Program-made: the position numbers and the translations under genes
NCBI RefSeq assembly: GCF_041154455.1
Contig: NZ_AP028664.1
Location: 310,001-374,000, forward strand
Source: Variovorax sp. V213
GTDB taxonomy: Bacteria > Pseudomonadota > Gammaproteobacteria > Burkholderiales > Burkholderiaceae_C
Reading direction: 5' to 3'
Length of the DNA stretch: 64,000 nucleotides
Part shown: positions 62,168-64,000 of the stretch, piece by piece
Position numbering within the stretch: position 1 is the stretch's first letter
Layout: each line of letters opens with the position of its first letter
Notes under the pieces: model-generated
What the model was told of the DNA's origin: nothing
The model's input: only the letters and a program-made list of their open reading frames with translations
Databases searched by the model: none

Positions 62168-62916
62168 CGACCACACCGTTCCAACGCCTCGCCATTGCAT
62201 TTGCCTCGGGAGCCGTGCTGGTTGCCGCGCTTTCGGCCTGCGTGCCGCTGGTGGTCGGGGGGGCCGCCGCGGTGGGCATGGGCATGGTGGCGACCGACCG
62301 CCGCAGCTCCGGAGCCCAGCTCGACGACCAGGGCATCGAACTGCGCGCGGCCGCGCGCGTGCGCGAGATTGCCAACGACAACATGTACGTGAGCGTCACG
62401 AGCTACAACCGCCAGGTGCTGCTGACGGGCGCCGTGGGCAGCGAGGCCGACCGCCGCCGCGTCGAGGACCTGGTGCAGCGCGTGGACAACGTGCGCTCGG
62501 TGGTCAACGAGCTCACCGTCGGCCAGCCCAGCACCTTCCCGGAACGCTCGAACGACCTCTTCATCAGCGGCAAGATCAAGGCTTCGCTGCTCGATGCCAA
62601 GGACATCTTCGCCAATTCGTTCAAGGTGGTGACCGAACGCGGCGTGGTCTACCTGATGGGCATCGCCACACGGCGCGAAACCGACCGCGCGACCGAAATC
62701 GCACGCGGCGTCTCGGGCGTGCAGAAGGTGGTGCGCGTGGTCGAGATCGTGAGCGAGGCCGAACTGGCCAGCCAGGCGCAGCGGGGCGGCACGGGGGCGC
62801 CTGCGCCTGCACCTGGGCCCGCGCCGTCCTCGTCTTCTTCGCGCGTGCCGCTGCCGCCGATGGAACCGCTGCCGCCGGCCCAGCCCGGCGGCGCGACGCC
62901 CACGCCGGTGCGCTGA
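62164..62916 (+). CDS. BON-domain outer-membrane lipoprotein (DolP-like)
   Basis: 250 residues. Lipobox LSAC near residue 26. Two BON domains: ELRAAARVREIANDNMYVSVTSYNRQVLLTGAVGSEADRRRVEDLVQRV and the second from KIKASLLDAKDIFANSFKVVTERGVVYLMGIA to VSGVQKVVRVVEIV. A Pro/Ala/Ser-rich tail of ~45 residues. DolP (YraP) maintains outer-membrane integrity; the gene neighbours yraN-diaA in enterobacteria too. Strong terminator downstream. Confidence 0.88.
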   Translation: MTTTPFQRLAIAFASGAVLVAALSACVPLVVGGAAAVGMGMVATDRRSSGAQLDDQGIELRAAARVREIANDNMYVSVTSYNRQVLLTGAVGSEADRRRVEDLVQRVDNVRSVVNELTVGQPSTFPERSNDLFISGKIKASLLDAKDIFANSFKVVTERGVVYLMGIATRRETDRATEIARGVSGVQKVVRVVEIVSEAELASQAQRGGTGAPAPAPGPAPSSSSSRVPLPPMEPLPPAQPGGATPTPVR

Positions 62917-62929
62917 CCAGAAACCAAAG

Positions 62930-62957
62930 AAAAAGCCCGCTTGCGCGGGCTTTTTTT
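62930..62957. terminator. Bidirectional intrinsic terminator
   Basis: AAAAAGCCCGC-TTGC-GCGGGCTTTTT followed by further T residues. It lies between the convergent BON lipoprotein and hydroxyacid dehydrogenase genes. Confidence 0.9.
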
Positions 62958-62958
62958 A

Positions 62959-63867
62959 TTACTTGAGCCGGGTGATCAGGCTCGACGTGTCCCAGCGCTT
63001 GCCGCCGGCCTGCTGCACGTCGGCATAGAACTGGTCGACCAGCGCCGTCACGGGCAGGCGCGCGCCGTTGCGCTTGGCCTCGTCGAGCACCAGGCCCAGG
63101 TCCTTGCGCATCCAGTCGACGGCAAAGCCGTAGTCGAACTTGCCTTCGATCATGGTCTTGCCGCGGTTGTCCATCTGCCAGCTCTGGGCGGCACCCTTGC
63201 CGATCACCTCGAGCACCATCTTCATGTCGAGGCCGGCGCGCTGGCCGAAGGCAATGGCTTCCGAGAGGCCCTGCACCAGCCCCGCGATGGCGATCTGGTT
63301 CACCATTTTTGCGAGCTGGCCGGCGCCGCTCGCGCCGAGCAGCGTGACGGCCCGCGCGAAGGCGGCCATCACGGGCTTGACCCGTTCGAAGCTCACCTTG
63401 TCGCCGCCGCACATGACGGTGAGCGCGCCGTTCTGCGCGCCGGCCTGCCCGCCGGACACCGGCGCATCGATGAACTGGAAGCCGGCCGACTGCGCCGCAT
63501 TCGACAGCTCGCGCGCCACGTCGGCCGAAGCGGTGGTGTGGTCGACGAAGACGCTGCCTGGCTTCATGCCCGCAAAGGCACCGTTCGGGCCCAGCACCAC
63601 GGCGCGCAGGTCGTCGTCGTTGCCGACGCAGCCGAACACGATGTCGGCGTCCGTTGCCGCTTCGCGCGGGGTGGCGGCATGGCGGCCGGGGGCGCCGAAT
63701 TCGGCCACCCAGGCCTGGGCCTTGGCCGGTGTGCGGTTGTAGACCGTGACCTTGTGGCCAGCCTTGGCCAGGTGCCCGGCCATCGGCCCGCCCATGACGC
63801 CAAGGCCCAGGAAGGCCACCGTCTGGGAGGGTGTGGATTCGTAGGTTCGGGGATTGATGCTGCTCAT
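62959..63867 (-). CDS. NAD-dependent beta-hydroxyacid dehydrogenase (tartronate semialdehyde reductase/HIBDH family)
   Basis: 302 residues from the ATG at 63867. Rossmann motif FLGLGVMGGPMAGHLAKAGHKVTVYNRT, substrate-binding DAPVSGGQAGAQNG, and the catalytic lysine in GAGQLAKMVNQI are visible. Members reduce tartronate semialdehyde (GlxR/GarR) or oxidise 3-hydroxyisobutyrate; the sequence alone does not decide. Single gene; the 89-bp repeat lies upstream of its start. Confidence 0.9.
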   Translation of the reverse strand: MSSINPRTYESTPSQTVAFLGLGVMGGPMAGHLAKAGHKVTVYNRTPAKAQAWVAEFGAPGRHAATPREAATDADIVFGCVGNDDDLRAVVLGPNGAFAGMKPGSVFVDHTTASADVARELSNAAQSAGFQFIDAPVSGGQAGAQNGALTVMCGGDKVSFERVKPVMAAFARAVTLLGASGAGQLAKMVNQIAIAGLVQGLSEAIAFGQRAGLDMKMVLEVIGKGAAQSWQMDNRGKTMIEGKFDYGFAVDWMRKDLGLVLDEAKRNGARLPVTALVDQFYADVQQAGGKRWDTSSLITRLK

Positions 63868-63911
63868 GGACGAGAGCTTAAAGCCAATGAGCCGCCTTCG
63901 TCTCGGAACAG

Positions 63912-64000
63912 GCTCAGCCCAGTGCACCCGCGGAACCGGCTTTGCCGGGCCGCCGGGTGCGCCCCCCAGTGGGGGGAGGCGCCGAAGGCGCTTCGGGGGG
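63912..64000. repeat. 89-bp dispersed repeat, copy B (reaches the right edge)
   Basis: Same orientation as the copy at 49853-49941, about four differences and no gaps. It sits 45 bp upstream of the dehydrogenase start on the plus strand. The true right end may lie beyond the window. Confidence 0.9.

Overview
The window is a high-GC betaproteobacterial chromosome segment. Gene content, protein wording and codon bias suggest Variovorax or a close Comamonadaceae relative; this is an inference from recognised sequences, not a database match. There are no rRNA genes, CRISPR arrays or intact insertion sequences. One tRNA gene is present, and coding density is high.

Region by region. 1-4.1 kb (minus strand): a compact surface-glycan cluster with a partial Gfo/Idh/MocA oxidoreductase, a PAPS-type sulfotransferase, a short APS kinase (CysC), a PIG-L-like protein and a glycosyltransferase with a coiled-coil tail. 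4.1-7.0 kb (minus): lipoate genes lipA and lipB, a DUF493/YbeD protein and a D-amino-acid aminotransferase. 7.1-14.9 kb (plus): the F1Fo ATP synthase operon atpI-B-E-F-H-A-G-D-C, interrupted between atpG and atpD by a small lipoprotein gene and flanking hairpins. 15-21 kb (plus): a ROK regulator, a CUT2 sugar ABC importer and a sugar oxidoreductase. 21.2-25 kb: two small tandem paralogues of unknown function, glutamine-dependent NAD synthetase and a DUF3617 protein. 25-31.8 kb: the ligase-associated DNA repair set (MBL exonuclease, ATP-dependent DNA ligase, Lhr-like helicase, metallophosphoesterase), with trxC inserted on the opposite strand. 31.8-33.9 kb: LemA and two TPM-domain proteins.

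34.7-46.9 kb is a large pyrimidine-utilisation locus. rutABCDEF runs on the minus strand from a clear RutR-type operator, rutR lies on the plus strand, and beyond it a second minus-strand operon encodes an isopenicillin-N-synthase-like oxygenase, a VOC protein, a BMP/YufOPQ-type nucleoside importer and a cysteine hydrolase. A second RutR-like site sits in front of that operon. No rutG permease gene is visible, so the ABC importer may do its job.

47-56.7 kb: an NTF2-like protein, a YheT-type hydrolase, a conserved hypothetical protein, a membrane-anchored cytochrome c, and a tripartite RND efflux pump with a divergent TetR repressor and an AcrR-like operator. 56.7-57.6 kb: tRNA-Arg(CCG) followed by about 800 bp without intact genes, ending in a zinc-finger gene remnant. 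57.6-64 kb: a LysR/azoreductase pair, a GST, rsmI, a frameshifted yraN, a DiaA-like SIS protein, a BON-domain lipoprotein and a beta-hydroxyacid dehydrogenase. An 89-bp repeat occurs at 49.9 kb and again at the right edge, and short CTCCC/GGGAG palindromes are scattered through the window, some of them inside coding sequence.
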